64,000 nucleotides of DNA from Mycobacterium sp. ELW1 (GCF_008329905.1 NZ_CP032155.1:3100001-3164000), one strand, 5' to 3'. Numbered from the stretch's first letter, positions 44,724-54,898 are shown. The notes: generated by a model from the letters alone, not told the origin. Translations and numbers: made by a program.

Positions 44724-46178
44724 TCATTGCCGGGCACCCTTTTCGATCCGATCGCCGAGCTCACGGTCGATGTTGCGCCAGTAGCCGAAGGCGCGTTGCA
44801 GCACCGCCTCGCTGACGCCGGCGCGAAGATGACCAACGACGTTGTCCACCAGGCGGCCCCGCTCGGCCTCGTCCATCACGTCGCGAACCAGGGTGCCGGC
44901 TTGGCCCCAGTCGTCGTCCTCGGCTCGCCGCGTGTAGGCGGTGCGCACCATGTCACCGTCGGTGTGCCAACCCGCGGGCTCGCCGTAGCGTGCGGTGTCG
45001 GCCAGCGGGCCGCCTTTGGAGTTGGGCGCATACATCGGGTCGGTCGCCAGCTGGTAGCGCATGTTCCCGGCGGTGCTGTAGCTGTGCACAGGCGAGTGCG
45101 GTGCGTTGACGGGCAGTTGGTTGTAGTTGGCGCCGATGCGGTAGCGGTGGGCGTCGGCGTAGGCGAACATTCGACCCAGCAGCATCTTGTCCGGGCTGGG
45201 CCCGACGCCGGACACCATGTTGGACGGCTCCCAGGCACCCTGCTCGATCTGGCTGTGATGGTCGGTGGGGTTGCGATCCAGGGTCAGGGTGCCGACCTCG
45301 ATCAACGGATAGTCGGCGTGCGGCCACACCTTGGTCAAGTCGAAGGGGTTGAACCGGTAGGTCTTGGCCTCGTCGAACGGCATGATCTGCATCTTCAGCG
45401 TCCAGCTCGGATGCTCGCCTCGCTCGATCGCCTCGAACAGGTCACGGGTGTGGTGATCGGTGTCGAGCTTGACCAGCTCGTCGGCTTGGTCTTGGGTCAG
45501 GTTCACCACGCCCTGGCCGGTGATGAAATGGTATTTGACCCAGAACTTTTCGCCGCTGGCGTTGATCCACATATAGGTGTGTGAACCGTAGAGATTCATG
45601 TGCCGCCAGGTGGAGGGGATGCCGCGATCACCCATCAGGTAGGTGACCTGATGGGCGGACTCCGGTGAGAGCGTCCAGAAGTCCCACTGCATGTCGTGGT
45701 CGCGTAGGTTGCTGTCGGCGCGGCGCTTTTGCGAGCGGATGAAATGGCCGAACTTGAGCGGATCGCGAATGAAGAACACCGGGGTGTTGTTGCCGACGAT
45801 GTCGTAGTTGCCCTCGGTGGTGTAGAGCTTCAGGGCCCATCCGCGTGGGTCGCGCCAGGTGTCTGGGCTGCCGCGCTCACCGGCCACGGTGGAGAACCGG
45901 ATCACGGTCTCGGTTGTGGTGCCGGGCTGAAACACCGCCGCTTTGGTGAAGGCACTCACGTCATTGGTGACCTCGAAACGCCCAAAGGCGCCGCTGCCCT
46001 TGGCATGTGGTTGGCGTTCCGGGACGCGTTCGCGGTTGAACGCGGCCATCTGCTCGATCAGGTAGTGATCGTGCAGCAGGATCGGTCCGTCGGGGCCGAT
46101 GGTCAATGAATGCTCGTCACTTTCGACCGGGATGCCGGCATCGGTCGTGGTCGGCGGTGTGGGTCGTGTGGCGGTCAT
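44724..46178 (-). CDS. katA: Monofunctional haem catalase
   Basis: 484 residues, the usual length of small-subunit (clade 3) catalases. Catalytic His58 is in [16 protein letters not shown], the essential Asn in [14 protein letters not shown] (about 131) and the proximal haem Tyr in [22 protein letters not shown]-binding residues lie in the HSYSTAGNM region. It converts H2O2 to water and oxygen in the cytoplasm. A monofunctional catalase beside stress sigma and PucR genes suggests inducible peroxide defence. It is probably transcribed alone. Confidence 0.96.
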   Translation of the reverse strand: MTATRPTPPTTTDAGIPVESDEHSLTIGPDGPILLHDHYLIEQMAAFNRERVPERQPHAKGSGAFGRFEVTNDVSAFTKAAVFQPGTTTETVIRFSTVAGERGSPDTWRDPRGWALKLYTTEGNYDIVGNNTPVFFIRDPLKFGHFIRSQKRRADSNLRDHDMQWDFWTLSPESAHQVTYLMGDRGIPSTWRHMNLYGSHTYMWINASGEKFWVKYHFITGQGVVNLTQDQADELVKLDTDHHTRDLFEAIERGEHPSWTLKMQIMPFDEAKTYRFNPFDLTKVWPHADYPLIEVGTLTLDRNPTDHHSQIEQGAWEPSNMVSGVGPSPDKMLLGRMFAYADAHRYRIGANYNQLPVNAPHSPVHSYSTAGNMRYQLATDPMYAPNSKGGPLADTARYGEPAGWHTDGDMVRTAYTRRAEDDDWGQAGTLVRDVMDEAERGRLVDNVVGHLRAGVSEAVLQRAFGYWRNIDRELGDRIEKGARQ

Positions 46179-46433
46179 GGGGTGCCTTTCGGTGGGGGTT
46201 GACTATTCAGGATCTAGCAGGACAGGCATGTCCGGTAACTCATCTCGTTGCAGAGCACCTCCGTCAGATTCCCAGCGCTGCAGCGAGATCGGGGCCAGTG
46301 ACGGGTCTGTTGTACCGTGCATGCCGTTACCGATTGGCTGACCGTGGCCAAATGATTCATGGGGTGCTGGCCGGGGTCGTCTCCAAGATGTATGTGTCCG
46401 TTTCGGGGGTGTGTGGGGCTGTCATGAGCGGGG

Positions 46434-47108
46434 TCACCGTTCCACGCTGCGGCCGGGATGCTGATGCCCGTTCCCGTTGCTGAGCAGGCTGTCGAGATCG
46501 TGTTGCCATGCGGTGAACCGGATACGGTTACACACTGCTCGGGCGAGCGTGGAAAGGGTCGCCGCGAGGGCGACCACGCTTATCCACATCACCAGTGCGC
46601 CCGTCGCTGCCTCCACGGCGGCGCGGGTGGTCGGGGTTGGTGCGGGCACTTGCGCTCCGTTGTGGTCGATCCAGATCTCAACAGTGTCACCAGGTTTGAT
46701 GGCCGATGGTGCCTTGACCGCGCCGGTGTGTTCGGTGCCGTCGGCTGTCCATAGGGCCGGTACCGTGGTAGCGCCGGTGCGCGAGTTTTGTTGCGGGGAC
46801 GGGCCATCAGTGACCGTCGCGGCCACGGTGCGGCGGGTGTCGGCCTGCTCGGCGTAGGCCTGCCGGCGGGAGTCATACACTGCGGTGCCCACAGCGCCCG
46901 CGATCGGGAGGGCAAACAGCGACACGACGACAGCGAGCACCATGACTAAAGCCTCGATCCGATCGGTACCACGTACCAGCGGATCGCGGCCGGCTAGCCG
47001 CAACACGAGGGGCCACCGGGGAAAGCGCACGGTAAAGGTGTCCATCACGGCTTCGTCAGTGCCCCAACGAGCAGTCCCACAGTGGTCGTGGGGACCGTGG
47101 GGATTCAT
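46434..47108 (-). CDS. Rv1733c-like two-helix membrane protein
   Basis: 224 residues from ATG 47108, behind GGGAGAGG. It follows the Rv1733c layout: [18 protein letters not shown] leading into helix 1, [17 protein letters not shown], an extracellular domain with [16 protein letters not shown], helix 2 near residue 180 and a C-terminal [12 protein letters not shown]. Rv1733c belongs to the DosR dormancy regulon of M. tuberculosis; its function is unknown. The 5' end overlaps the sigma gene by 53 bases in the same direction, so the two are cotranscribed. Confidence 0.9.
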   Translation of the reverse strand: MNPHGPHDHCGTARWGTDEAVMDTFTVRFPRWPLVLRLAGRDPLVRGTDRIEALVMVLAVVVSLFALPIAGAVGTAVYDSRRQAYAEQADTRRTVAATVTDGPSPQQNSRTGATTVPALWTADGTEHTGAVKAPSAIKPGDTVEIWIDHNGAQVPAPTPTTRAAVEAATGALVMWISVVALAATLSTLARAVCNRIRFTAWQHDLDSLLSNGNGHQHPGRSVER

Positions 47109-47862
47109 CGAAATCCTCTCCCTTCAAGTCGGCTTCGGTATCCGGCGTCGAAGGGATGGGAGGCGGTCGGGTCGCATATGTCGGCAGCCGGTGGCGTGCC
47201 GCCGATGTATTGAGCGGGAGCCGATGAGGGGCGAGCAGCCCGCGCAACTGTCGTCGTCCGCGGGACAGCCTCGAAAGCACGGTTCCGACTGGGGTGCCCA
47301 TGACCTCAGCGAGCTCTCTCCGCCGGAGGCCTTCGACATCGGCGTAATACACCGCCATTCTGAAATGCTCAGGCAGCGCCTGCATCGCTGCCTTAATCAC
47401 GTTGTTCGGCAGCCCTGCCAGGGCCCCATCCTCGGCCGAGCGCGGCCCGGTTGGCGTCTGCTGCGCATGTCTTGCCAGCTGCCGGTCAGTGGTCTCCTCA
47501 GCCGGGAACTGTGCCGGGCGCCGCTGTCTCTTTCGGTAGCCGTTGATGTAGTTCTTGGTCAATATCCGGTACAGCCACGCCCTGAGGTTCGTACCCCACT
47601 GGAACACGTCAACATGTGCCCATGCTTTCAGCAGCGTGTCCTGCACGAGATCCTCCGCGTCGGCATGCTGGCGGGTCATCCGCAATGCTTGCCAGTACAG
47701 CGGCCCGATCAGCGGCGTGACCTCGTGGACGAATGCGACCGTCGGCTCGTTTGTGGAACCAGCTAATTCAGGCAGTCCTGAGCTCACGGTTCGTGCTTCC
47801 ACAGGGGCATCGACCCGATCCGGGGTGACCATCACCACCTCGACATCTGAGCTTTGCCTCAT
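47056..47862 (-). CDS. ECF RNA polymerase sigma factor (SigH/SigR-like)
   Basis: 268 residues from ATG 47862. Region 2 is [20 protein letters not shown], then [19 protein letters not shown] and [20 protein letters not shown]; region 4 is [20 protein letters not shown], then [18 protein letters not shown]. This is the SigH/SigR type, which controls thiol-oxidative stress. The customary zinc anti-sigma gene (RshA/RsrA) does not follow; an Rv1733c-like gene does, overlapping by 53 bases. The last 50 residues form an extra proline-rich tail. Confidence 0.93.
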   Translation of the reverse strand: MRQSSDVEVVMVTPDRVDAPVEARTVSSGLPELAGSTNEPTVAFVHEVTPLIGPLYWQALRMTRQHADAEDLVQDTLLKAWAHVDVFQWGTNLRAWLYRILTKNYINGYRKRQRRPAQFPAEETTDRQLARHAQQTPTGPRSAEDGALAGLPNNVIKAAMQALPEHFRMAVYYADVEGLRRRELAEVMGTPVGTVLSRLSRGRRQLRGLLAPHRLPLNTSAARHRLPTYATRPPPIPSTPDTEADLKGEDFDESPRSPRPLWDCSLGH

Positions 47863-47954
47863 GATATTGATGGTGGTGGGACTGGCCAGCGCAGGCTTGC
47901 CTGAACCACACAACGATGCGGCCGCCCTTTGTCGTGTTTCGACAGTGCGCGCGG

Positions 47955-49481
47955 TTAGTCGGTGTCGGCGGCTGCGAGTTCGATCATCATCGCCAGCCGT
48001 TTCTTGGCGTCGTCCAGTTGCAGGTTAGCGATGTCGGCCATCTTGCGTAGCCGGTATCGCACGGTGTTCTCGTGGATTCCCAACCGCTCGCCAGCCTCGG
48101 CGGGATCACCCTGTCCCTCCAACCACGCCTGCAGCGTCACCACGTATTCGGTGGCATTGGCCTCGTCATGGCGGCGCAACTCGGCCACCGGCCCGCGATC
48201 CGGGGATCGACCTGTGCGCGCCGCCGTGCGCAGCCGCTGCAGCAGGATATCGTCCCACGACTCATCGTAGGCGGGGGGCGTGGTGCCGCGAGCCCACACT
48301 TCGTGAAGTGCCAGACACTCGTCGGCCTCGCGTCGCGCCGCGACGAGGTCCGCCGCCCCGGCCGGCCCGCTGATACCGGCCAGCACCGTCACCTGCTCAG
48401 GTAGCGCCGCTCGCAGACCGGCGACCCACTTGCGAGCCGTTGCCGATGGCTCGCCGGGAAGCAGGGTGTAGACGGTGTTGCCGGCCAGGGCGCTGCGGCC
48501 CGGCCGTGACCAGCCGAACCCAGTGGTGGCGCGCTCGAACGCCAACAGCAGGGATGCGTCTCGTTCGGCGCCGATGAACGCCTGGACCGCGATCACCCGC
48601 AACAGGCTGTGCGGTAGGCCCAGGCGGCTGGCCGCGGTGGCGGCATCGGCGGTACCTTCCAGTAACCGGATCACGAGTTCGGTCTCGATCTGGCGTTCCA
48701 GGTCGGCGCTGGCGCGGGAGCGCAACAGGTGCAGGGCCACCGTGCGGGCGCCGTCGATCAACGCGGTGAGCGCGGCCCCATCCAACGGCGCCCCACATTC
48801 CACCCACACCGAGCCCAGGAGTTCTCGACCCGAGCGCGCCGCCACCACCATGCGTCCGGTCATCCCATGATCGGCGTCTTGGGCGACAAACAGCGGTTCG
48901 TCGGAGGCCACCAGATGTGTGTACACACCACGGGCCGCGAAGAACGCCCGAATCCCCTTCGGTGCCTGTCGCTCCAGGATGGTCGCTGCTCGAGCCGGGT
49001 CGGCGTGCTGGTGCAGCCGGGAATACGCCAGCACGCGGCACAGCCGGTCCTCGATAATAACCGCGCCACCGATCGCCTCGGCCAAGCTGTCGGTCAACGC
49101 GAATAAATCCGTTGGGCCACGGCCGGATTCGGTCTCGCGGCCTTCCATCACCAAGCCGTAGATGATGGCGGCCAATTCGCTCCAGGTCACTGCTGGATCG
49201 ACCACCATCACCGCGACGCCCTCGTCCGCGCCACCGAATGTGGTGTCGTCATCACCGCCGCGGATCAGCACCACAACCGCGTGCGCCGCGGCCGCCCAGC
49301 GCACCGCTTGTTTGACCGAGTGAGCACCGATACCGAGCAAGACGTCGCCGACAACCGTCCGATCATCGGTCACCTCATGCAGGATGACGCTGCGCAACTC
49401 TGTGGACCGCGGTATCGGGCAGAAACGCAGCCGTACGCCGTAGCTGCCCAGCACATTCACCAGGCGGTCTAACGTGACCAC
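47955..49481 (-). CDS. PucR-family transcriptional regulator
   Basis: 508 residues from GTG 49481. An N-terminal sensor domain and a GGDEF-like middle (residues about 270-390) lead to the PucR C-terminal helix-turn-helix: [20 protein letters not shown], then [15 protein letters not shown]. PucR/CdaR proteins usually respond to a metabolite and activate catabolic genes. No obvious target is adjacent. It shares its upstream gap with the end of the cupin operon. Confidence 0.9.
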   Translation of the reverse strand: MVTLDRLVNVLGSYGVRLRFCPIPRSTELRSVILHEVTDDRTVVGDVLLGIGAHSVKQAVRWAAAAHAVVVLIRGGDDDTTFGGADEGVAVMVVDPAVTWSELAAIIYGLVMEGRETESGRGPTDLFALTDSLAEAIGGAVIIEDRLCRVLAYSRLHQHADPARAATILERQAPKGIRAFFAARGVYTHLVASDEPLFVAQDADHGMTGRMVVAARSGRELLGSVWVECGAPLDGAALTALIDGARTVALHLLRSRASADLERQIETELVIRLLEGTADAATAASRLGLPHSLLRVIAVQAFIGAERDASLLLAFERATTGFGWSRPGRSALAGNTVYTLLPGEPSATARKWVAGLRAALPEQVTVLAGISGPAGAADLVAARREADECLALHEVWARGTTPPAYDESWDDILLQRLRTAARTGRSPDRGPVAELRRHDEANATEYVVTLQAWLEGQGDPAEAGERLGIHENTVRYRLRKMADIANLQLDDAKKRLAMMIELAAADTD

Positions 49482-49686
49482 AAACTGCCCCCTACACCGA
49501 ACCGATCACCCAGCGTAACCAGCAGCCCACCACGCAGTCGGCAAATCACATTTGTGTCGGGGAGAGGTTTGGCCGCCGGGATCGGCGTCGTTGGCGGGGT
49601 GTTTTCTCGTTGCAGCCTGAAGCAACACAGCTCGCGTGGGTGTTGGCCGCGCTGTCACGACAGGCCATGGTCACGGCGGGATGTCC

Positions 49687-50025
49687 TTACTGCTGAACAG
49701 ATTTAGCGACGGTGAGCAGTACGACGCAATCATCGACGGCGTGCAGGCCGTGGCGGGTGGAGGGGATGACGAGGTGATCGCCGGGGCGGCCGTCCCAGCT
49801 GGTGTCGGGACTGGTCAGCCGAACGCGACCGTGCAATACCTGAATTGTGGCCTCGCCCGGACTGTCGTGATCGTCGAGGCTGGTGCCCGCGGTCAGGGCA
49901 ATCAGGGTTTGTCGCAACGTGTGTTGGTGTCCGCCGTATACGGTATGTGCGCTGCGGCCGCTGTGGGCGTCGTGGGCGGCGGCCAGGTGTTGTCGGGCGA
50001 GCGCGGTCAGTGAGATCTTGTCCAT
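49687..50025 (-). CDS. Small cupin protein
   Basis: 112 residues from ATG 50025; the frame is open upstream, but that part shadows the next gene. Cupin motif 1 is TSLDDHDSPGEATIQVLHGRV with few metal-type His residues, motif 2 is GRPGDHLVIPSTRHGLHAVD. Role unknown. It is last of a five-gene minus-strand operon beginning with the ferredoxin. Confidence 0.82.
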   Translation of the reverse strand: MDKISLTALARQHLAAAHDAHSGRSAHTVYGGHQHTLRQTLIALTAGTSLDDHDSPGEATIQVLHGRVRLTSPDTSWDGRPGDHLVIPSTRHGLHAVDDCVVLLTVAKSVQQ

Positions 50026-50042
50026 CTGGGTTGTCCTGGTTC

Positions 50043-50330
50043 TCAGTGATTTGAGGGCTGTGTCAGCTGGTGGTGCAGGTCCTCGACATAGCCGTCGTAG
50101 GCGGCGGCGACGGTATCGAGGTCGACCTGCTCGGGCAGGTCGTCGGGGTTTTGACGGGCGATCAGGTAGGCCGCGGTCGCCTCGACGACGCGCTGCTCGT
50201 CCTCGGCGATTTGCGCAACCACGGCAGGGTCGGCGTGCACGCGCACGACAATCGTCCCTTCGTCCTGTGCAAATCGGACCAGGTAGTCGTGATCGCCGAG
50301 CGCCTCGAGGGCCGGCTGATGAACGCTCAT
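50043..50330 (-). CDS. Conserved hypothetical protein
   Basis: 95 residues from ATG 50330 with GGAGAACACC just before the start. It contains HDYLVRFAQDEGTIVVRVHA, then ATAAYLIARQNPDDLPEQVDL and AYDGYVEDLHHQL. It looks like a small soluble alpha/beta protein; family not recognised. It is 17 bases from the cupin and 32 bases from the membrane gene, so part of the same operon. Confidence 0.78.
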   Translation of the reverse strand: MSVHQPALEALGDHDYLVRFAQDEGTIVVRVHADPAVVAQIAEDEQRVVEATAAYLIARQNPDDLPEQVDLDTVAAAYDGYVEDLHHQLTQPSNH

Positions 50331-50362
50331 GGTGTTCTCCTTCGTGGGTGGTTGGGGGATCG

Positions 50363-50791
50363 TCATCCCGCCAGGAGTGCGGCGCCAAGGGCGATCAGAG
50401 CGGCGAGCTTGACCGCCTCCAAGCCGATGTAGGCGTGGTGTGCGCGGGAGCGGGGTGCGTCGTAGCCAGCCAGCACGCGCGCCGTGCGCCGGTTGAGCTT
50501 CGGCCGCACCAACAGCAGTTGGACGGCGAGCAGGACGACTGTCAGTGCGGCGAGGATGAGCACCGGGCCCGATGATCTGGTAACGCTCAGGCATACCGCG
50601 ATGACGACGGCCCAGACGACCTCGGCGATATTGAGGGCCTGAAACACGATGCGCCCGATGGCCAGGCCCACCCGTAGCTCGAGACCTTCGGCGCGGAACT
50701 TCAGGGGTGCTTCCAGGAATGAGATCGCCAGGACCATGCCCAGCCATATCAGCGTGGCCGCCGCAGCCACCCGAATGGCGAGGTCGGTCAT
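50363..50791 (-). CDS. Four-helix membrane protein
   Basis: 142 residues with helices at about 3-25, 45-70, 75-93 and 117-140. The motif WLGMVLAISFLEAPLKFRAEG in helix 1 and RPKLNRRTARVLAG before the last helix recall DUF4149-type proteins often seen with redox genes. It overlaps the upstream regulator gene by 4 bases. Confidence 0.83.
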   Translation of the reverse strand: MTDLAIRVAAAATLIWLGMVLAISFLEAPLKFRAEGLELRVGLAIGRIVFQALNIAEVVWAVVIAVCLSVTRSSGPVLILAALTVVLLAVQLLLVRPKLNRRTARVLAGYDAPRSRAHHAYIGLEAVKLAALIALGAALLAG

Positions 50792-51483
50792 GACGATGCC
50801 CGATCACGTGTCGGTGCGGGTGCCAGATGGGCGACGCACAAGTCCGGTTCGACGAACGGATCGAGGCGATCCACGGTGACCGGTGCCCGTAACGTGCTCA
50901 GTGCACCCTGCATCAGGCCCAGGTGCACAGAACACACCACCTCGCCATGTTCTTCGGCCAGGTTCTGGAAGGGACAGTGCCGCAGCCGGATCTCGCGGGT
51001 GCGCGGACCGTCAGCGGGTTCGGGCTCAAAGCCCAAGTCGGCCAGCAGCTCAACCAGTTCGGTGACCGCGCGGGTCTTCGACGGCGCGCGGCTCTGCTGG
51101 GCGGATGACACCAGAGCCGGGCTCGTTGAGCGGCCCAGGTGTGCGGCGATTCCGGCGGGATCGGGGCTTCGGGCGACATAGTCGGTCAGGATGCTGGCGA
51201 GGAGCCGATAGTTCGTCGGTCCGGTGGGGTCCATCCGGCGGCTGGCGCGAAACAGGACCGGCGGACGCCCGCGCCCGACGGAGCCACCGAGGACTTGTTC
51301 GACGCGGCCGGCGCGCTGCAGTGCATCGAGGTGAAACCGAACCGTGTTCGGGTGCACGCCGAGTTCCTCGGCGACGCTGGTGATGCTGCGCGGCACGGTC
51401 GAGGCGCGCAGCACCTGCAGGATGACGTCTCGGCGCCCCGGGTGGCCGGTCCTCGGGTTATGTGTGGCCGCATCGGTGGACAT
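50788..51483 (-). CDS. Winged-helix regulator with a C-terminal cysteine cluster
   Basis: 231 residues. The N-terminal winged helix is RDVILQVLRASTVPRSITSV, then ELGVHPNTVRFHLDALQRAG and RGRPPVLFRAS. The C-terminal domain carries LRHCPFQNL, VVCSVHLGLMQGAL and DLCVAHL: three Cys and two His in a pattern seen in iron-sulfur or metal-sensing regulators of the SufR/ArsR-like type. It lies between the ferredoxin gene (1-base overlap) and the membrane gene (4-base overlap), so a redox-sensing autoregulator is plausible. A paralogue begins at 63409. Confidence 0.88.
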   Translation of the reverse strand: MSTDAATHNPRTGHPGRRDVILQVLRASTVPRSITSVAEELGVHPNTVRFHLDALQRAGRVEQVLGGSVGRGRPPVLFRASRRMDPTGPTNYRLLASILTDYVARSPDPAGIAAHLGRSTSPALVSSAQQSRAPSKTRAVTELVELLADLGFEPEPADGPRTREIRLRHCPFQNLAEEHGEVVCSVHLGLMQGALSTLRAPVTVDRLDPFVEPDLCVAHLAPAPTRDRASS

Positions 51484-51827
51484 CAGTGGCCCTGCGGCGG
51501 CAGGGCCGCCACCATCGGGGTGTCGGCGTCGATGACGCCGAGTTTGGCGGCACCGCCCGGTGATCCCACGGGATCGGCCTGACCCGGCAGGATGTCGGTG
51601 AAAAATTTGACGTTCTCATCGAGATAGGGCCGCAGCGGTTCGGGCAGATCGTCTTCGTAGTAGATCGCTTCCACCGGGCATACCGGCTCGCACGCGCCGC
51701 AGTCAACACACTCGTCGGGGTGGATGTAGAGCATCCGCGCGCCCTCATAGATGCAGTCCACCGGGCACTCATCCACGCAAGCACGGTCCTTGATGTCCAC
51801 GCACGGTTGTCCGATCACGTATGTCAT
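51483..51827 (-). CDS. fdxA: FdxA-type 7Fe ferredoxin
   Basis: 114 residues from ATG 51827, the exact usual length of mycobacterial FdxA; the frame extends upstream without support. It begins TYVIGQPCVDIKDRACVDECP, holding the 3Fe cluster, then DECVDCGACEPVCPVEAIYYED for the 4Fe-4S cluster. FdxA carries electrons at low potential and is part of the DosR dormancy regulon in M. tuberculosis. It heads the five-gene operon. Confidence 0.95.
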   Translation of the reverse strand: MTYVIGQPCVDIKDRACVDECPVDCIYEGARMLYIHPDECVDCGACEPVCPVEAIYYEDDLPEPLRPYLDENVKFFTDILPGQADPVGSPGGAAKLGVIDADTPMVAALPPQGH

Positions 51828-51861
51828 GCCCACGACATTACTCCAATTACGGGTTGTAGGA

Positions 51862-51871
51862 ATAGCGCTAT
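51862..51871. promoter_or_regulatory. ATAGCGCTAT palindrome upstream of fdxA
   Basis: Perfect 10-base palindrome 34 bases before the fdxA start. It could be the operator of the winged-helix regulator in the same operon; a 10-base palindrome can also arise by chance. Confidence 0.3.
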
Positions 51872-52199
51872 CGCGATGCCCCAGGGAATCCGCAAACGCT
51901 TGCACCGACGAGATCGGCGTACGCCAAACGCCCGAATCCCGTAGGCGCTCCGAGGCCCGCTGTGACACAACCGCGGCATCGACCCGGAGCTACCGCGGGC
52001 AGCTGGACATGGCTGCCGTTTGCCATCGCGCAGTGGCTGCCGTGCGTATATGCAGTGAAAAGCCTTTTCCGACAAGGCCCTTAGGCTGCAGGCCATCCGC
52101 CTCGCAGCCAGTGTGATCGTGGCGACCCGCTGCTACACGGCGCCGCCCGGCCCCTAGCGTGCCTCGGCGCTGCCGTCCTACACCCCTTACCTAAACCTA

Positions 52200-52223
52200 T
52201 TTAGCGGGCTATAGTCCGTTAAA
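52200..52223. promoter_or_regulatory. DosR-like box upstream of ctaD
   Basis: The core CGGGCTATAGTCCG (52205-52218) matches 11 of 14 positions of the DosR core GGGACTWWAGTCCC and the 20-base window matches 14 of 20. Flanks TTTA and TAAA extend the symmetry. It ends 69 bases before the ctaD start, a normal activator distance. Confidence 0.45.
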
Positions 52224-52247
52224 GTCTCGTAGTGAAAGTGATGACAC

Positions 52248-52295
52248 ATGGCACCTGAGATGACGCATCTGCTCGCCGGTGTGGGCCCGCCGTGA
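52248..52295 (+). CDS. Possible 15-residue leader ORF coupled to ctaD
   Basis: ATG 52248 to TGA 52293-52295 encodes [15 protein letters not shown]; its stop overlaps the GTG start of ctaD. No strong ribosome binding site was seen for either. Either it couples translation, or ctaD translation starts differently. Confidence 0.3.
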   Translation: MAPEMTHLLAGVGPP

Positions 52296-54037
52296 GTTTC
52301 CTCGTCGAAGTGACACCTGCTCGACCGTTCCCGCAACGTCGTGGACTCAGGGGCACGTTCGCGTACCGGGTGGTGACGACGACTGATCCCAAGTTGCTCG
52401 GGATGATGTACATCGTCACCTCGGTCGCATTTTTCATGGTCGGCGGATTGATGGCGCTGTTCATGCGCGCCGAGCTTGCCGCGCCGGGTTTGCAGGTCTT
52501 CTCCAACGAGCAGTACAACCAGCTCTTCACCATGCACGGCACGATCATGCTGTTGCTGTATGCGACCCCGATCGTGTTCGGGTTCGCCAATTGCATTCTG
52601 CCGCTGCAGATCGGCGCACCCGATGTGGCGTTTCCGCGCCTGAACGCGCTGAGTTACTGGCTGTTTGTGTTCGGTGCGCTCGTCACGGTGTCCGGTTTCA
52701 TTACCCCCGGGGGAGCCGCCGATTTCGGCTGGACTGCATACACGCCGCTGAGCGACGCCATTCACTCCCCGGGCGCCGGCGGTGACCTGTGGATCATGGG
52801 CTTGGCGGTCGCGGGCCTCGGTACCATCCTGGGCGCGGTCAACATGATCACCACGGTCGTATGCATGCGAGCGCCGGGGATGACGATGTTTCGGATGCCG
52901 ATCTTCACCTGGAACGTTTTCATCACCATGATCATGGTCCTGTACGCCTTCCCCCTATTGACCTCCGCGCTGCTCGCACTGGCCGCCGACCGCCACCTCG
53001 GCGCGCATATCTACGACCCGGCCATCGGCGGAGCGATCTTGTGGCAGCACCTATTCTGGTTCTTCGGCCACCCCGAGGTGTACATCGTCGCGATCCCGTT
53101 CTTCGGCATCATCACCGAAGTCATTCCGGTGTTCAGCCGCAAACCGGTCTTCGGGTACACGACCATGGTCTACGCGACCGTGAGCATTGCCGCGCTGTCC
53201 ACCGCGGTCTGGGCGCATCACATGTTCGCCACTGGGGCCGTTCTCCTACCCTTCTTCTCATTCATGTCGTTTCTGATCGCCATCCCCACCGGCATCAAGT
53301 TCTTCAACTGGATCGGCACGATGTGGCACGGCCAATTGACATTTGAGACACCGATGCTGTTCTCGGTGGGCTTCATGCTCACCTTCCTCCTCGGGGGCCT
53401 CTCCGGCGTCATGTTGGCCAGCCCCCCGCTCGACTTCCACGTCACCGACAGCTACTTCCTGGTCGCCCACTTCCACTACGTGCTGTTCGGCACCATCGTG
53501 TTCGCCACCTATGCCGGCATCTACTTCTGGTTCCCGAAGATGACCGGGCGTCTGCTCGACGAGCGGCTGGGCAAGCTGCACTTCTGGCTGACCTTCATCG
53601 GCTTCCACACCACGTTCCTGGTGCAGCACTGGCTCGGCAACAAAGGCATGCCGCGCCGCTACGCCGATTACCTGCCCGCCGACGGATTTCAGACGCTCAA
53701 TATCGTCTCCACCGTCGGGGCGTTCACCCTCGGCGTATCCATGCTGCCGTTCGTCTGGAACGTCTTCAAGAGCTACCGCTACGGCGAGATCGTCACCGTC
53801 GACGACCCATGGGGCTACGGCAACTCCCTCGAGTGGGCCACCAGCTGCCCACCGCCGCGCCACAACTTCACCGAACTACCCCGAATCCGTTCGGAGCGGC
53901 CCGCTTTCGAACTGCACTACCCCCACATGATCGAGCGGATGCGTGCCGAAGCCCACATTGGGCAGCGCCATCGCCCCGGCGTGGACGCCACGAGCGACAC
54001 TCCTAGCACGAACCAGAACCGGGCTCCCGGTGGGTAA
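52292..54037 (+). CDS. ctaD: aa3-type cytochrome c oxidase subunit I, stand-alone copy
   Basis: 581 residues, 12 helices. Active-site residues are all present: haem a His in [13 protein letters not shown], CuB ligands in [14 protein letters not shown] (His-Glu-x-Tyr crosslink) and [13 protein letters not shown], haem His pair in [11 protein letters not shown]-channel Lys in [12 protein letters not shown] and D-channel Asp in [14 protein letters not shown]. The tail [20 protein letters not shown] is the mycobacterial form. The M. tuberculosis-type ctaD is normally near serB2, and subunits II and III are absent here, so it may be a paralogue assembling with the standard subunits. A DosR-like box precedes it. 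Confidence 0.95.
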   Translation: MSFLVEVTPARPFPQRRGLRGTFAYRVVTTTDPKLLGMMYIVTSVAFFMVGGLMALFMRAELAAPGLQVFSNEQYNQLFTMHGTIMLLLYATPIVFGFANCILPLQIGAPDVAFPRLNALSYWLFVFGALVTVSGFITPGGAADFGWTAYTPLSDAIHSPGAGGDLWIMGLAVAGLGTILGAVNMITTVVCMRAPGMTMFRMPIFTWNVFITMIMVLYAFPLLTSALLALAADRHLGAHIYDPAIGGAILWQHLFWFFGHPEVYIVAIPFFGIITEVIPVFSRKPVFGYTTMVYATVSIAALSTAVWAHHMFATGAVLLPFFSFMSFLIAIPTGIKFFNWIGTMWHGQLTFETPMLFSVGFMLTFLLGGLSGVMLASPPLDFHVTDSYFLVAHFHYVLFGTIVFATYAGIYFWFPKMTGRLLDERLGKLHFWLTFIGFHTTFLVQHWLGNKGMPRRYADYLPADGFQTLNIVSTVGAFTLGVSMLPFVWNVFKSYRYGEIVTVDDPWGYGNSLEWATSCPPPRHNFTELPRIRSERPAFELHYPHMIERMRAEAHIGQRHRPGVDATSDTPSTNQNRAPGG

Positions 54038-54193
54038 ACGGTGACCAACTAGCAGAAGTCGGTGGGCAGCCGCCCACTGGGCCTCTCATGTGACCGGCAT
54101 TCGGGCATCGCGGGCGTACGGGGTCTGTCGTTGTGGCACAGGCATTTTGACGTAGGGGTGTTCTTGCGAGGTTCGGCAGGCGAGCACACTTGT

Positions 54194-54219
54194 TTTTACA
54201 CAAACTGGTATTGTGAAAA
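54194..54219. promoter_or_regulatory. Palindromic site before the DUF2249 gene
   Basis: TTTTACACAAA, then CTGGTA, then TTGTGAAAA: arms TTACACAA and TTGTGAAA are complementary at 7 of 8 positions. The first 11 bases recur at 55104 before the OsmC gene. It covers the GTG at 54213, which argues that translation begins at 54237. Confidence 0.55.
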
Positions 54220-54236
54220 CTGTGGAGAACGTTGAG

Positions 54237-54830
54237 ATGAGCGCCCGGGAGCTTGATGTGCGTGTTCTACCCAAGCCGGACAAGCACCCGGCGATCTTCG
54301 CGGCGTATGAGCATCTAGGCGTGGGGGAACTGTTCGTTCTGGTGAACGACCACGACCCCAAACATCTGCACGAGGAGTTCGAAGCCGACTATCCCGGCTC
54401 CTACGGCTGGGCCTACATCGAGGCGGGACCGCGGGTCTGGCGCATCGGCATCACCAAGCTGGCCTCCACAGCGCTGCCCCGAGTTGTGGTGACCACAGTG
54501 GACGATCCGCGGGGCGCCGGCTCGACGGTGGCGTGGCGGCTGCAGCCCCGCAAGCGCGACCTGGACGCCAACATCATTGCGCTACCGCCCGATGGCGTCA
54601 TCGACACCCACACCGGTCCCGACCTCGACGTGCTGATCCATGTCATCGCCGGGAGCGGCCAGCTCGACACGGAACGCGGCGGCATCGACATGACGCCCGG
54701 CGTGCTCGTGTGGCTGCCGCGGCAATCGGTGCGGCGGTTCTCCGCCGGCCCGAACGGGCTGCGATATCTGACCGTGCATCAGCGCCGCGAAGCGCTGACG
54801 CTGCACGCGCCACTGCCGCGGGGAGTGTGA
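54237..54830 (+). CDS. DUF2249 domain protein with cupin-like C-terminus
   Basis: 197 residues from ATG 54237, preferred over GTG 54213 because the latter lies inside the palindrome and GGAG precedes the ATG. Residues 1-70 are the DUF2249 domain: ELDVRVLPKPDKHPAIFAAY, LFVLVNDHDPKHLHEEFEAD, YIEAGPRVWRIGITK. Residues about 95-195 are cupin-like (DTHTGPDLDVLIHVIAGSG, GGIDMTPGVLVWLP). DUF2249 genes often accompany NO-stress and hemerythrin genes; both are close by. Confidence 0.85.
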   Translation: MSARELDVRVLPKPDKHPAIFAAYEHLGVGELFVLVNDHDPKHLHEEFEADYPGSYGWAYIEAGPRVWRIGITKLASTALPRVVVTTVDDPRGAGSTVAWRLQPRKRDLDANIIALPPDGVIDTHTGPDLDVLIHVIAGSGQLDTERGGIDMTPGVLVWLPRQSVRRFSAGPNGLRYLTVHQRREALTLHAPLPRGV

Positions 54831-54898
54831 TGAGCCGTCGGCAGTTCCGCAACTACGCGCCATCGCACCCGGTGCACTCGTCGCTTGTCGATGCCTGA
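54830..54898 (+). CDS. Possible 22-residue ORF coupled to the DUF2249 gene
   Basis: The ATG overlaps the DUF2249 stop (TGATG) and GGGAG lies 5 bases upstream. The peptide is MSRRQFRNYAPSHPVHSSLV plus Asp-Ala. It may be a real coupled micropeptide or the start of a lost gene; the following 250 bases hold no other frame. Confidence 0.3.
   Translation: MSRRQFRNYAPSHPVHSSLVDA

Larger units (their letters stand above)
51828..52247. other. Divergent promoter region between fdxA and ctaD
   Basis: 420 bases with no gene. It holds a short palindrome 35 bases upstream of fdxA and a DosR-like box about 70 bases upstream of ctaD, both listed separately. Confidence 0.5.

Noticed and set aside
50043..50807. 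Long alternative frame through the membrane and hypothetical genes
   Set aside because: Same strand as two better-supported small genes; only its last 95 codons look like protein.
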